A stretch of DNA of 31,092 nt from NCBI GenBank assembly GCA_002327525.1, contig DCWG01000075.1, positions 31,522 to 62,613 on the forward strand. Reading direction: 5' to 3'. Below the pieces are notes generated by a model, which was given only the letters and a program-made list of their open reading frames with translations, was not told the DNA's origin and did no database searches. The position numbers and the translations under genes were made by a program. Shown one piece after another: positions 24,262 through 31,092 of the stretch. Source of the DNA: Gammaproteobacteria bacterium UBA2168. GTDB lineage: Bacteria > Pseudomonadota > Gammaproteobacteria > Pseudomonadales > Azotimanducaceae. Positions within the stretch are counted from its first letter, which is position 1. Every line of letters begins with the position of its first letter.

Positions 24262-25650
24262 ATGGAATCGAGTTTTGACGGGGTTCTTGCTTTCGCCTTC
24301 CTCGGCTGCATGCTGCTGGCCGGTACGGTGTTGCGCGCCAGGGTGGCAGCGATACGCAATGCGCTGGTCCCCGCGAGTCTGGTCGGAGGGCTACTCGGAT
24401 TCGCGTTACTCGCATTTGGGCTGGGCAACGGCTACCAGAGCAGTGACTTCGCGCCGTTCACCTTTCATTTCTTCACTCTGAGTTTCATGTCTCTGGTGCT
24501 CACCGGTACAGAAAAACAGGCGCCAAGGTCGGTAGCGTGGGGCGGTAGCTGGTTGTCGGTGTTATGGGTAATGAGTCTCGTGCTGCAGGCCTTGACCGGG
24601 CTGATCGTGATCGCCGGCTATAACATGGCCACCGACGGGGGGCTATCTCACTTCCTGGGTGTCATCGTCACGCATGGATTCACGCAGGGTCCAGGACAGG
24701 CGCTGGCGCTCGGCTCGATCTGGGAAAATGAACTGGGTGTCACCCACGCGGTGAACTTCGGGCTCATCTACGCTTCTGTCGGCTTTATCGTTGCGTTTGG
24801 CATTGGAGTGCCCGTCGCACGTTGGGGTGTGAGTCGGGGGCTCAACGCCAATCGATCTGCGCGGATCGACGAAGAGTTCGCTTCCGGCATCCTCTCTGAG
24901 GATACACGGCTCACCGCGGGCAATCAGATCACCCACCCTGCCAATGTGGACAGTCTCGGCTTCCACCTGGCAATCCTCGGTATCGCCTATCTGCTGACCG
25001 ACGCCTATCTCGATGTCATGCAGCCGCTGGTGGCCCTGGTCGATCTCAACGACGTCAACCTGTCGCTCATATTCAGCCACAACCTGTTTTTCTTTCACGG
25101 TCTGATCATTTGCGTCATTTTGCGGGCAGCGATGGATCGTCTTGGGCTCGGGCGCTACATAGACAACGATACTCAGCGCCGCATCACGGGTACCGCGGTG
25201 GATTTCATGGTGATAGCCACCATCATGAGCATCGAATTCGCGCTGTTGTCAGCCTACCTGGTACCCATCGTGATGGTGTGTCTCAGCGTGAGCGTGGTCA
25301 CCGCCCTTCTGTGTTTCGGTTTTGGCCGCCAGCTGCGGGATCACGGTATTGAACGTTCGCTCACCGCATTCGGATGTTGCTGCGGCTCCACCGGGAGTGG
25401 ATTGCTGCTATTGCGTATGCTGGATCCGAACCTCAGCACGCCTATCGCCAGGGAACTGGCGTTCTTTAATATCGCCATTTTGTTTCTCGGATTTCACATC
25501 CTTATTCTGATGGCCCCAATATTGCCGAGTTTTGGGTTCGGCACCATCATCACCGTGTATGTTGCGACGTTCATCGTCGGCGCCGGCGCCATCGTCGTCG
25601 TCGCCCGCCGACTCAATCGGGATCCTTTGACTGCCGATGTACCCGAGTGA
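24262..25650 (+). CDS. Sodium:glutamate symporter-like membrane protein (GltS/ESS family)
   Basis: A 462-residue polytopic inner-membrane protein with about 10-12 hydrophobic helices and two inverted-repeat-like halves. GVIVTHGFTQGPGQALALGS (about 133-152) and FGCCCGSTGSGLLLLRMLDP (about 372-391) occupy the places of the two glycine-rich re-entrant loops of GltS. ARELAFFNIAILFLGFHILI follows as in that family. GltS imports glutamate with sodium. The divergence, and the unusual run of three cysteines in the second loop, mean the substrate could differ. It follows the alpha/beta hydrolase by 2 bp with the ribosome site inside that gene's end. Confidence 0.8.
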   Translation: MESSFDGVLAFAFLGCMLLAGTVLRARVAAIRNALVPASLVGGLLGFALLAFGLGNGYQSSDFAPFTFHFFTLSFMSLVLTGTEKQAPRSVAWGGSWLSVLWVMSLVLQALTGLIVIAGYNMATDGGLSHFLGVIVTHGFTQGPGQALALGSIWENELGVTHAVNFGLIYASVGFIVAFGIGVPVARWGVSRGLNANRSARIDEEFASGILSEDTRLTAGNQITHPANVDSLGFHLAILGIAYLLTDAYLDVMQPLVALVDLNDVNLSLIFSHNLFFFHGLIICVILRAAMDRLGLGRYIDNDTQRRITGTAVDFMVIATIMSIEFALLSAYLVPIVMVCLSVSVVTALLCFGFGRQLRDHGIERSLTAFGCCCGSTGSGLLLLRMLDPNLSTPIARELAFFNIAILFLGFHILILMAPILPSFGFGTIITVYVATFIVGAGAIVVVARRLNRDPLTADVPE

Positions 25651-25737
25651 CATGCTGCGCAGGTGAGGTGCCATCTGGTGTCAGGTGAGCGGCTCGTACC
25701 GCGATGGGTGGAAATCCGCAAAACGAGGAAACAGCAG

Positions 25738-26574
25738 ATGAGCATTGAACTGCGGCCCGCGGACCCATCGGAGATCGGTCAGCTCGGTCTGCTGGGTGCC
25801 TATGTCTATGGCGGTGCGTTTGGAGACGGCGAGGACAATTACCAGGCTCAGTCCACGCGTGCCGAGTGGACGCTATGCGCGTTCGACGGGCCGCGCATGG
25901 TTGCCTCTTATGCGACGATTCCCTTCACGATGCGGGCGCAGGGGCAGCCGATGTCCATGGGGGGGGTGAGCTCCGTGGGTACTTTGCCCGAGTACCGTCG
26001 ACGCGGGCTGGTGCGAGCCATCACGACGCGTGCCTTTGAGGAGATGCGGGAAGCAAACCAGCCGATCGCATCCCTGTGGGCATCTCAGGCAGCCATTTAC
26101 CAGCGCTATGGCTATGCACAGGCGAGTGTGTTGCGCAGGTACACCATAGATACCGTGGACATCCGTATGCTGGAAGAGGCACCGGCGAGTATCGAGGTTT
26201 CCCGTGCCGGACAGGCGGAAGTGTTCGACGAGATACGAGATGTCTACCGCCGATTCGTGGCAGACCGCATGGGGTCGCTGCACCGCTCGAAGGTGTTGTG
26301 GCAGGGCAACACATTCAACGACATTCCGAGCGAAGGACCCGTTCACGTCGCCGTGGCGCGAAACGGCTCAGGCAACGCCATTGGCTACATGGTGTACACA
26401 TTGCGCGGGGGGCGACGGGATCACGGCAGCCGTGATCAGGAGATCATCATCCGTGATACGGCATGGCTCGACATCGGCGCATATCGGGCGCTGTGGGAAT
26501 ACATGGCTCGACATGATCTGGTGGGAAGGGTCGGAGCCGCAACTTACCAGCGGATGACCCAACGCCGGAACTGA
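25738..26574 (+). CDS. GNAT-type acetyltransferase, N-terminal piece of a frameshifted Eis-like gene
   Basis: A 278-residue N-terminal part of an Eis/Acetyltransf_9-like N-acetyltransferase, with GAGGAA before the ATG. The acetyl-CoA loop is VGTLPEYRRRGLVRAITTRA (about 82-101), and SLWASQAAIYQRYGYA (about 115-130) is a clear family signature. A second, degenerate GNAT-like part follows (SIEVSRAGQAEVFDEIRDVY, then WLDIGAYRALWEYM). It stops at 26572-26574, exactly where the family continues into an SCP2-like domain. That domain is present in the next frame (26574-26957). One missing base near 26532 explains the split: the other frame reads RSRNLPADDPTPELMSEP, then continues into the next piece. 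Eis-like enzymes acetylate amines such as aminoglycosides or polyamines. Confidence 0.8.
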   Translation: MSIELRPADPSEIGQLGLLGAYVYGGAFGDGEDNYQAQSTRAEWTLCAFDGPRMVASYATIPFTMRAQGQPMSMGGVSSVGTLPEYRRRGLVRAITTRAFEEMREANQPIASLWASQAAIYQRYGYAQASVLRRYTIDTVDIRMLEEAPASIEVSRAGQAEVFDEIRDVYRRFVADRMGSLHRSKVLWQGNTFNDIPSEGPVHVAVARNGSGNAIGYMVYTLRGGRRDHGSRDQEIIIRDTAWLDIGAYRALWEYMARHDLVGRVGAATYQRMTQRRN

Positions 26575-26957
26575 TGTCGGAACCGCGGATGCTACACGCG
26601 AGCGACGGGGAAGGCAGCTGGTTTCGCATCGTCGATGTCATGGCGGCACTTGGCGGTCGGGGCTACTCGAGCGCTGGCACGGTCACCCTAGGGGTTCCCG
26701 AAGACGATCTTGCGCCCTGGAATGAGGGCTCCTACCGTTTGACGGTGGATGAGGAGGGGATGCCGCACGTCGAGCGAGTCCGGGGAGAAGCCGAAATCAT
26801 GATGTCGGTGAAAACACTGGCGTCTGCTTTCACCGGTGCGCGCCGGGTCGGTGAACTTGCCAATTGGGGGCTGGTGGCTGGGGATGATCGCGCCATCGCA
26901 GTGGTGGACACCATGTTCGCGACGCGCTTCGCTCCCCACACACCGGATCACTTTTGA
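26574..26957 (+). CDS. C-terminal SCP2-like piece of the frameshifted Eis-like acetyltransferase
   Basis: A 127-residue C-terminal domain that in Eis-type enzymes is fused to the GNAT part. Seen: EPRMLHASDGEGSWFRIVDV, LAPWNEGSYRLTVDEEGMPH, LASAFTGARRVGELANWGLV and the terminal RFAPHTPDHF. In Eis the extreme C-terminus enters the active site, so the domain matters for catalysis. Here it starts at an ATG overlapping the preceding stop (TGATG), which would allow coupled translation of a two-piece enzyme. A sequencing error or recent mutation is equally possible. Confidence 0.75.
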   Translation: MSEPRMLHASDGEGSWFRIVDVMAALGGRGYSSAGTVTLGVPEDDLAPWNEGSYRLTVDEEGMPHVERVRGEAEIMMSVKTLASAFTGARRVGELANWGLVAGDDRAIAVVDTMFATRFAPHTPDHF

Positions 26958-26995
26958 TGGTGAGCGGTGTGAATGCGGCGGCCCCACGTGTCTGA

Positions 26996-27289
26996 TCTGG
27001 CGATCCGCTGGATGTCCTGATTGGCGGTGTGCGTATTCGTGACGGCGCAATGGACTTCACGGATCGCAATCTCCCTCTGCCGTTTGCGGCAGAGATCAGA
27101 GCCCTGAATGGGGGTGTGGATACGCTCGGCCTGCTGAGCCGGGCACCATCTTTAATTGATTTCGAGGCCCAGGTGGGAGAGTGCGGATTGGTACGGATAG
27201 ATGGCACCTTACTGCCGCAGGCACCGGAGGGGGAGCGTGCGCGCGTCGTGCTGCCCCTGACCGTATCGGTCAGGAAAGCCGGTTCGTAG
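26996..27289 (+). pseudogene. Fragment of a DUF748/AsmA-like protein
   Basis: About 97 residues after an in-frame stop at 26993: LDVLIGGVRIRDGAMDFTDR, NLPLPFAAEIRALNGGVDTL, then FEAQVGECGLVRIDGTLLPQ. This matches a repeated segment of very long DUF748 envelope proteins, normally over 1000 residues. The beginning and the bulk of the protein are missing, and the frame ends at TAG 27287-27289. A GTG at 27029 could start an 86-residue product but would be meaningless without the rest. Read as a remnant. Confidence 0.55.
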
Positions 27290-27319
27290 CCTGCTGGCAA
27301 ACCGGGAGCGGCCCTGTCG

Positions 27320-27760
27320 CTACTCCTCCTCCTTCAACCCTGCCAGCTGTGCCGGGGTCAGGCGTAGCGCCTCCGCGACGGTGTTGAAGAAGGTGATTTC
27401 CAGTGAGCTGACGCGCTCGTCGGCCTTCATGATTTCGGCCAGCGCTTCTATGATTTCCACACGCTGATCCACGTCGAGCTTTCGCCCGGCAGAGGCCAGG
27501 TATCTGTCGAGAGGCGCTTTCTCGTAGAGTTCCGAATACGCCACTACGCGGACATCGGCGGAGCTGAAATCCTCTCCCGTGTGATCCTTCAGTACCTGTC
27601 GCACGGTGTCGACTTCGATGGCTTTGACATTGGTATCAGCGCTGGTAGCACGCGCCAGCGTCATTAACATTACCTCTTTGCACAACTCAGCCTTCTCTTC
27701 AGGCGTAGGTTCCCCGCCACCGAAGATCTTCAGTACAGCCCCCAGATTTACAAGGCTCAT
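27320..27760 (-). CDS. TerB-family (tellurite resistance B-like) protein
   Basis: A 146-residue all-helical TerB-like protein from the ATG at 27760; an upstream in-frame ATG at 27793 would add 11 basic residues that look non-native. TPEEKAELCKEVMLMTLARA (about 19-38), VDTVRQVLKDHTGEDFS and RVEIIEALAEIMKADERVSS show the paired acidic metal-binding helices of the family. Classical TerB belongs to tellurite and phage-defence operons. Isolated TerB genes like this one are common and of unknown role. No other ter genes are adjacent. Confidence 0.87.
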   Translation of the reverse strand: MSLVNLGAVLKIFGGGEPTPEEKAELCKEVMLMTLARATSADTNVKAIEVDTVRQVLKDHTGEDFSSADVRVVAYSELYEKAPLDRYLASAGRKLDVDQRVEIIEALAEIMKADERVSSLEITFFNTVAEALRLTPAQLAGLKEEE

Positions 27761-27796
27761 ACGGCGTTCTCTCTTGTGCTTGGATCCCGGCAATTG

Positions 27797-28162
27797 TTAG
27801 TCCTTGCTGTCTGTTTGTCTACCGCTAGCGCGCTCCGCCCAGAGATGCTGGAAGTACTCCAGGCACTCGGTGAGCTCCCGGTAGCGCTGCTCTTCCGTTT
27901 CGGCGATGTCGCTTTCAGGACTGCCGGTGGTGGCATTCTACCATCGCGTCAGCTTGCGGCGGTCCTCGAATGGAAAATCAAACAGCGTTGCCAGTATCTG
28001 CGTGGTGAGTTCAATTGAGACGAGGTCCACTCGGTTGAACGTCTCGCCAATGGGCAGGCTGTCGAGGATATTCTGCACACGTGAGCGGATCGTACCTTGC
28101 AGTGCTTTCAGATTTCGCGGCCTCACCACGGGAACCACGACCTTGCGCTGATCGTTCAGTCG
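27797..28162 (-). pseudogene. Cytochrome P450 internal fragment with in-frame stop
   Basis: On the minus strand one continuous frame reads as the middle of a bacterial cytochrome P450: [67 protein letters not shown], then a TAG at 27938-27940 where related enzymes have a Ser codon, then SPESDIAETEEQRYRELTEC, LEYFQHLWAER. It ends at TAA 27797-27799. The heme-binding Cys loop and the N-terminus are absent. The piece (about 120 of about 420 residues) lies between the TerB gene and the zinc-ribbon gene, whose stop codon touches its upstream edge. Confidence 0.75.
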
Positions 28163-28578
28163 TGGTTGCTGTTCTCGCCGCCAAACAGTGCATCAAGCTT
28201 CGAGCGTGCCTCATCGGCTTTGTCGGGTGCGTGCGTCTGTGCTACCTCCTCGGCCTCGGGTTCGTCGCCGGCGTTTTCCGCGAACAGGGCATCGAGGTGC
28301 GCCCGGGCATCCCTGGCTTCCTCGCCGCGCCTGTCCTCGTAGGCGCCCAACAGCGGTCGATACCAGTCGCAGAAGTTGGCGTTTTCCTTAACGGTGGGAG
28401 GTTCGGCGCGGTCCTCGTCACACCGGCTGGTCACATCCTCCCGGTAGTGGCTGCACATTCGGCAGCAGTGCAGTTCCTCGAAACAGTCGGGACAGGCCGC
28501 CTGACGGCTCACTGGCAAAGGCAGATCTGTCAGTTCCACTCCGCAGTTCCAGCACTGCAGAGCCCTGGAAGGCGCCAT
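28156..28578 (-). CDS. Cysteine-rich zinc-ribbon protein with repeated LDALF motif
   Basis: A 140-residue acidic protein I can describe but not name. Nine cysteines are present, including CWNC (9-12), CPDC (29-32), CCRMC (38-42), C53 and C70 in NFCDWYRPL, suggesting one or two zinc sites. The C-terminal half is acidic and carries two copies of EAR...LDALF ([16 protein letters not shown], about 87-102, and [14 protein letters not shown], about 123-136), likely short helices that could bind a partner. The ATG at 28578 is chosen over upstream readings that overlap dinB. It lies 31 bp after dinB on the same strand, so it may be in the same SOS transcript. Confidence 0.75.
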   Translation of the reverse strand: MAPSRALQCWNCGVELTDLPLPVSRQAACPDCFEELHCCRMCSHYREDVTSRCDEDRAEPPTVKENANFCDWYRPLLGAYEDRRGEEARDARAHLDALFAENAGDEPEAEEVAQTHAPDKADEARSKLDALFGGENSNHD

Positions 28579-28609
28579 GACGTTCCGTGGTTTGTTGCTT
28601 CGGGTGCAG

Positions 28610-29836
28610 TTATCCGTCAGTGTCGGGGGCGTTGTCAATGAAGTCGAGATCAGGGGTCGTCGCCTGCACCGTACCGGAATCGAGATCGCGCGCCCGTTGC
28701 AGGCTGGTGGTGCCAAATTTCTCGCAGACGGAGTCCAGAACGACTTCGAGCGCGCGCTTGCGTTCGTTGGCCAGCAATCCCATCTGTACGGGTTGATTGG
28801 CTTCGTGAAGGTCGAAAACGGCCATGCCCACGAGACGGTATGGGCCCGGGTGGTCGAAGCGATCGAGTATCGAACAGGCGTAGCGGTGAAGATCTGCGGC
28901 GGTATCCGTGGGAGCTGGCAGCACGCACTGGCGAGACAGCAGCTGGAAGTCGGTGGTCTTAAGGCGCACGCGCACGCCGCCCGCGCTGCGGCCTTTACTG
29001 CGCAGGCGACGCGCTAGCCTGTCGGCGGAACGCTGCAGGTAATGGCGAATCTGGATCGGATCGGAGACATCCACTGACAATGTACGCTCGGACCCCATGC
29101 TGCGCGCGGTGCGCCGGGTTTCCACGTGGCGCGGATCGCGTGCACGGGAAAGGTCCCAGAGATGGCGGCCTGATTGCCCGAGATCTTCACTCAACTGATC
29201 CGGATCGGCGCAGGCGATGTCGTCTATCATGTGGTAGCCGAGCGCGCGAAGACGCGTCTCGGTCTTCGGCCCGACACCCCATAATCGATTGACGGGCTGC
29301 GGAGCGAGCCATGCCCGTGCGGTGCCGGGCGCGATCACGGTGAGGCCGTTGGGTTTGTTGGCGGCACTCGCCACCTTGGCAACGTGCTTGGTCTCGGCGA
29401 TGCCAACGGAGATAGTGAGTCCGCCAGTGGCTTCGAAAATCGCGGACTTGATGGCATGACCCATATCCTGCGGGGGGCCAAAGATGTGTTGCGCACCGGT
29501 CATATCGATGAAGGCTTCGTCGAGTGAGAGCGGTTCCACGCGCGGCGAAAAATCGCAGAACACGTCCATGATGGCCGCGGAAACCTCGGTATAGCGCTCG
29601 AATCGGGGTGGAACGACCTCGGCGTGCGGGCAGCGTTTGAGGGCCTGGGCCATGGGCATGGCGCTACCCACTTCGAATGGGCGAGCCTCGTAGCTCGCCG
29701 TGAGCACTACGCCGCGACCCGAGCGGGGCCCCACCAGCACCGGTCTGCCGCGCAGTTCCGGACGGTCGAGTTGCTCTACGGATGCGTAGAACGCATCCAT
29801 GTCGGCATGAGCGACGATGCGGGACCAGCCGGACAT
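28610..29836 (-). CDS. dinB: DNA polymerase IV (Y-family translesion polymerase)
   Basis: A 408-residue error-prone polymerase that bypasses lesions such as N2-dG adducts. Catalytic acids are in place: D12 in AHADMDAFYASVEQ and D106/E107 in EPLSLDEAFIDMTG. The thumb helix-hairpin-helix RLWGVGPKTETRLRALGY and the little-finger region (SERTLSVDVSDP, AGGVRVRLKTTDFQLLSRQ) follow. The ATG at 29836 has AAGGA upstream and lies 24 bp from a near-perfect LexA box, so it is SOS-induced. The usual C-terminal clamp-binding QLxLF is not evident; only a weak PDLDF occurs near the end. A TTG at 29857 is an unlikely alternative start. Confidence 0.93.
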   Translation of the reverse strand: MSGWSRIVAHADMDAFYASVEQLDRPELRGRPVLVGPRSGRGVVLTASYEARPFEVGSAMPMAQALKRCPHAEVVPPRFERYTEVSAAIMDVFCDFSPRVEPLSLDEAFIDMTGAQHIFGPPQDMGHAIKSAIFEATGGLTISVGIAETKHVAKVASAANKPNGLTVIAPGTARAWLAPQPVNRLWGVGPKTETRLRALGYHMIDDIACADPDQLSEDLGQSGRHLWDLSRARDPRHVETRRTARSMGSERTLSVDVSDPIQIRHYLQRSADRLARRLRSKGRSAGGVRVRLKTTDFQLLSRQCVLPAPTDTAADLHRYACSILDRFDHPGPYRLVGMAVFDLHEANQPVQMGLLANERKRALEVVLDSVCEKFGTTSLQRARDLDSGTVQATTPDLDFIDNAPDTDG

Positions 29837-29860
29837 CGGCGGTGTCCTTGACGGCAATAG

Positions 29861-29880
29861 AACTGTAAAAATATACAGTA
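29861..29880 (-). promoter_or_regulatory. LexA-binding SOS box upstream of dinB
   Basis: Read on the minus strand, TACTGTATATTTTTACAGTT matches the enterobacterial consensus TACTGTATATATATACAGTA at 17 of 20 positions, with the full CTGT-N8-ACAG core (29863-29878). It lies directly in front of dinB. CTGT-N8-ACAG boxes are the LexA target in Gammaproteobacteria and many Betaproteobacteria. Confidence 0.9.
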
Positions 29881-29915
29881 TTCGGTTGTTGTGGCCAACC
29901 GCAATCAGAGACAGG

Positions 29916-30947
29916 TTAGAGCGCGGCGATGAGGTCCATTATGTGTTCGAGAGCGGTGAGCCGCGCGTCGGGCGGGTAACCGTCCAGCCGCACGCTCAGA
30001 GTGGTGATACCCGCGTCCCGGTACAGGCGCAGCCGTTCCCGCACCATGGCTTCAGTGCCAATGGCCTGAAACTGAGAAACCATATCCTCCGTCACACGTG
30101 CGGCGGCCTGCTCTCGTTTGCCGTCCAGCCACAGCTGTTGAACCGCGAGGGCATCGTCCGCGAAACCGGCGCGCTGGAACGCCTCGTTGTAGAAATTGGT
30201 CTGGGCGGAACCCATCGCGCCCATCTGGAAAGCGACACCTGGCTTTCGAGAGGCGATCATCTCATCGACATTGTCTCCGATCATGACGGTGCACGCGGCC
30301 TGCAGATCGATCTCGTTCATGTTTCGGCCGGCCTGCTTGGCGCCCTTGCGGATATAGGCAAGGTGGGCATCGGCGTGATCGGGTGAAAAGGAGGTTCCGA
30401 GCCAGCCATCGCCGTGCGCGCCAGTGTACTCCAGTGCCCTCGGTCCGAGGGTAGCGAGATAGATGGGGATCTCGGTGGGTGGATGAGCGAGGCGCAGCGC
30501 CTTGCCTTCGCCGCCCGGACGGGGCAGTTCGTGGTAGGCGCCCTGGTAACTCAGTTTTTCGCCGCGAAACGCCATTCGGGAGATCTCCACGGTTTCCTTC
30601 AGCCTTGTCAGAGGTCCTGTGTATGACTGACCGTGCAGACCTTCGACTACCTGCGGACCACTGGCCCCCAGTCCTAGCAGGAAACGGCCGTTGGAGAGCG
30701 CATTCAGCGACAGAGCGGTCATCGCTGTCATGGAGGGTACGCGTGCACTTATCTGCATGATGCCCGTGCCGAGTTTGATGCGCTCGGTCACAGCGGCGAG
30801 ATAGGCAAGCGAGGTGACCGCGTCCTGACCCCAGGCTTCCGCGGACCAGATGGAATCGACGCCCAGCTTCTCCGCTGCCTGGACGTAGGACACCGAACCG
30901 GATATGTCGGCTGAACCGTAAGCGCTGACTCCGATAGACACTTTCAT
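29916..30947 (-). CDS. LLM class (luciferase-like) F420/FMN-dependent oxidoreductase
   Basis: A 343-residue TIM-barrel oxidoreductase, longer than and distinct from the LLM protein at 16296-17159. Seen: SYVQAAEKLGVDSIWSAEAW (about 28-47), RIKLGTGIMQISARVPSMTA (about 64-83), GRFLLGLGASGPQVVEGLHG, then PIYLATLGPRALEYTGAHGD. The GTGI strand and LGLGxSGP loop match F420-dependent members such as the glucose-6-phosphate dehydrogenase/hydride-transfer group. The start at 30947 has GGAGA upstream. The 3' part of an isomerase-like gene lies immediately upstream on the same strand (23-bp spacer), implying one operon. Cofactor and substrate are not determined. Confidence 0.9.
   Translation of the reverse strand: MKVSIGVSAYGSADISGSVSYVQAAEKLGVDSIWSAEAWGQDAVTSLAYLAAVTERIKLGTGIMQISARVPSMTAMTALSLNALSNGRFLLGLGASGPQVVEGLHGQSYTGPLTRLKETVEISRMAFRGEKLSYQGAYHELPRPGGEGKALRLAHPPTEIPIYLATLGPRALEYTGAHGDGWLGTSFSPDHADAHLAYIRKGAKQAGRNMNEIDLQAACTVMIGDNVDEMIASRKPGVAFQMGAMGSAQTNFYNEAFQRAGFADDALAVQQLWLDGKREQAAARVTEDMVSQFQAIGTEAMVRERLRLYRDAGITTLSVRLDGYPPDARLTALEHIMDLIAAL
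30617..30644 (+). repeat. 28-bp direct repeat, copy 1 (inside LLM gene)
   Basis: This 28-base segment, read CTGTGTATGACTGACCGTGC plus 8 further bases, is identical to the last 28 bases of the window (31065-31092). Here it encodes EGLHGQSYT of the LLM protein. Confidence 0.9.
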
Positions 30948-30970
30948 ATTTGTCTCCACAGGTAATGTCA

Positions 30971-31092
30971 TTCGATCCGGACGATTTCCTCTTCGACGTC
31001 GCGCAGGCGATCCTTGCCGAAGTAGATCTCGTCATTCACGAAGGAGGTGGGTGAACCGAACGTGCTGTGTATGACTGACCGTGCAGACCTTC
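30971..31092 (-). CDS. 3' end of a 2-hydroxychromene-2-carboxylate isomerase-like (DsbA/GST-kappa fold) protein
   Basis: The last 31 codons before the TGA at 30971-30973 read STFGSPTSFVNDEIYFGKDR, then LRDVEEEIVRIE. This is the typical C-terminus of NahD-like isomerases of the DsbA-like thioredoxin fold, including the cis-Pro-containing FGSPT loop. Such enzymes act in aromatic or xenobiotic breakdown and use glutathione. The gene runs off the window edge. Upstream of about 31064 the sequence is a copy of LLM DNA in the wrong frame, so the true coding sequence may end at the repeat junction. Confidence 0.6.
31065..31092 (+). repeat. 28-bp direct repeat, copy 2 (window edge)
   Basis: Identical to 30617-30644. 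The preceding base differs (G at 31064 against C at 30616), and the repeat runs to the window end, so its full length is unknown. It cuts into the isomerase-like gene and probably marks an assembly edge or a rearrangement junction. Confidence 0.9.

Noticed and set aside
27320..27760. A tellurite-resistance or phage-defence island
   Set aside because: Only a lone TerB-like gene is present; no TerC, TerD, TerE or nuclease partners are nearby.
1..31092. tRNA, rRNA, CRISPR array, integrase or transposase genes
   Set aside because: No cloverleaf sequences, rRNA-like conserved stretches, regularly spaced repeats or recombinase motifs were noticed on either strand, within the limits of reading by eye.

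Overview
The window looks like chromosomal DNA of a GC-rich (roughly 60% by eye), environmental gammaproteobacterium with a broad oxidative metabolism. The best taxonomic clue is an almost perfect E. coli-type LexA box in front of dinB. The gene content (LLM flavin oxidoreductases, class III CoA-transferase, TPP enzyme, SnoaL-like proteins, a PQQ beta-propeller, DUF5916 and S8 peptidase) fits marine or soil Gammaproteobacteria. No rRNA, tRNA, CRISPR array, integrase or intact insertion sequence was seen. All family calls come from reading the sequence without database searches.

Left part (1-7.3 kb): the 3' end of a GMC oxidoreductase with its small partner subunit; a decayed spacer; a PQQ-propeller/RDD membrane protein pair (minus strand); a small unknown gene; a PPOX-fold flavoprotein; an aldo/keto reductase; then about 1 kb of wreckage holding a glutathione S-transferase remnant and a sodium:solute symporter remnant broken by a 19-bp tandem duplication. 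Middle (7.3-16.3 kb): a VOC protein, a membrane zinc peptidase, a serine beta-lactamase-fold hydrolase, a large secreted S8 protease with a calcium-binding and a cysteine-pair C-terminal tail, an isolated remnant of the same tail, a DUF5916 outer-membrane protein and a NIPSNAP protein.

Right-middle (16.3-22.9 kb): a probable catabolic island. An LLM oxidoreductase converges on a minus-strand series of glutathione S-transferase, SnoaL-like, J-domain-like, SnoaL-like and TPP enzyme; a CoA-transferase is divergent from it, followed by a frameshifted cupin. The tight spacings (4-bp overlap of GST and SnoaL, 12 bp between SnoaL and TPP enzyme) suggest co-transcription of parts of it. The substrate cannot be read from the sequence.

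Right part (23.2-31.1 kb): an alpha/beta hydrolase and a GltS-like symporter 2 bp apart, an Eis-like acetyltransferase split by a one-base frameshift, a DUF748 remnant, TerB, an internal cytochrome P450 fragment, a zinc-ribbon protein, SOS-controlled DNA polymerase IV, a second LLM oxidoreductase and the tail of a 2-hydroxychromene-2-carboxylate isomerase-like protein. The last 28 bases repeat a piece of the LLM gene exactly, which may mark an assembly edge.

The most striking overall feature is the number of broken genes (at least eight in 31 kb) lying between intact ones. The best candidate for something poorly described is the C-terminal tail module shared by the S8 protease and two orphan remnants.
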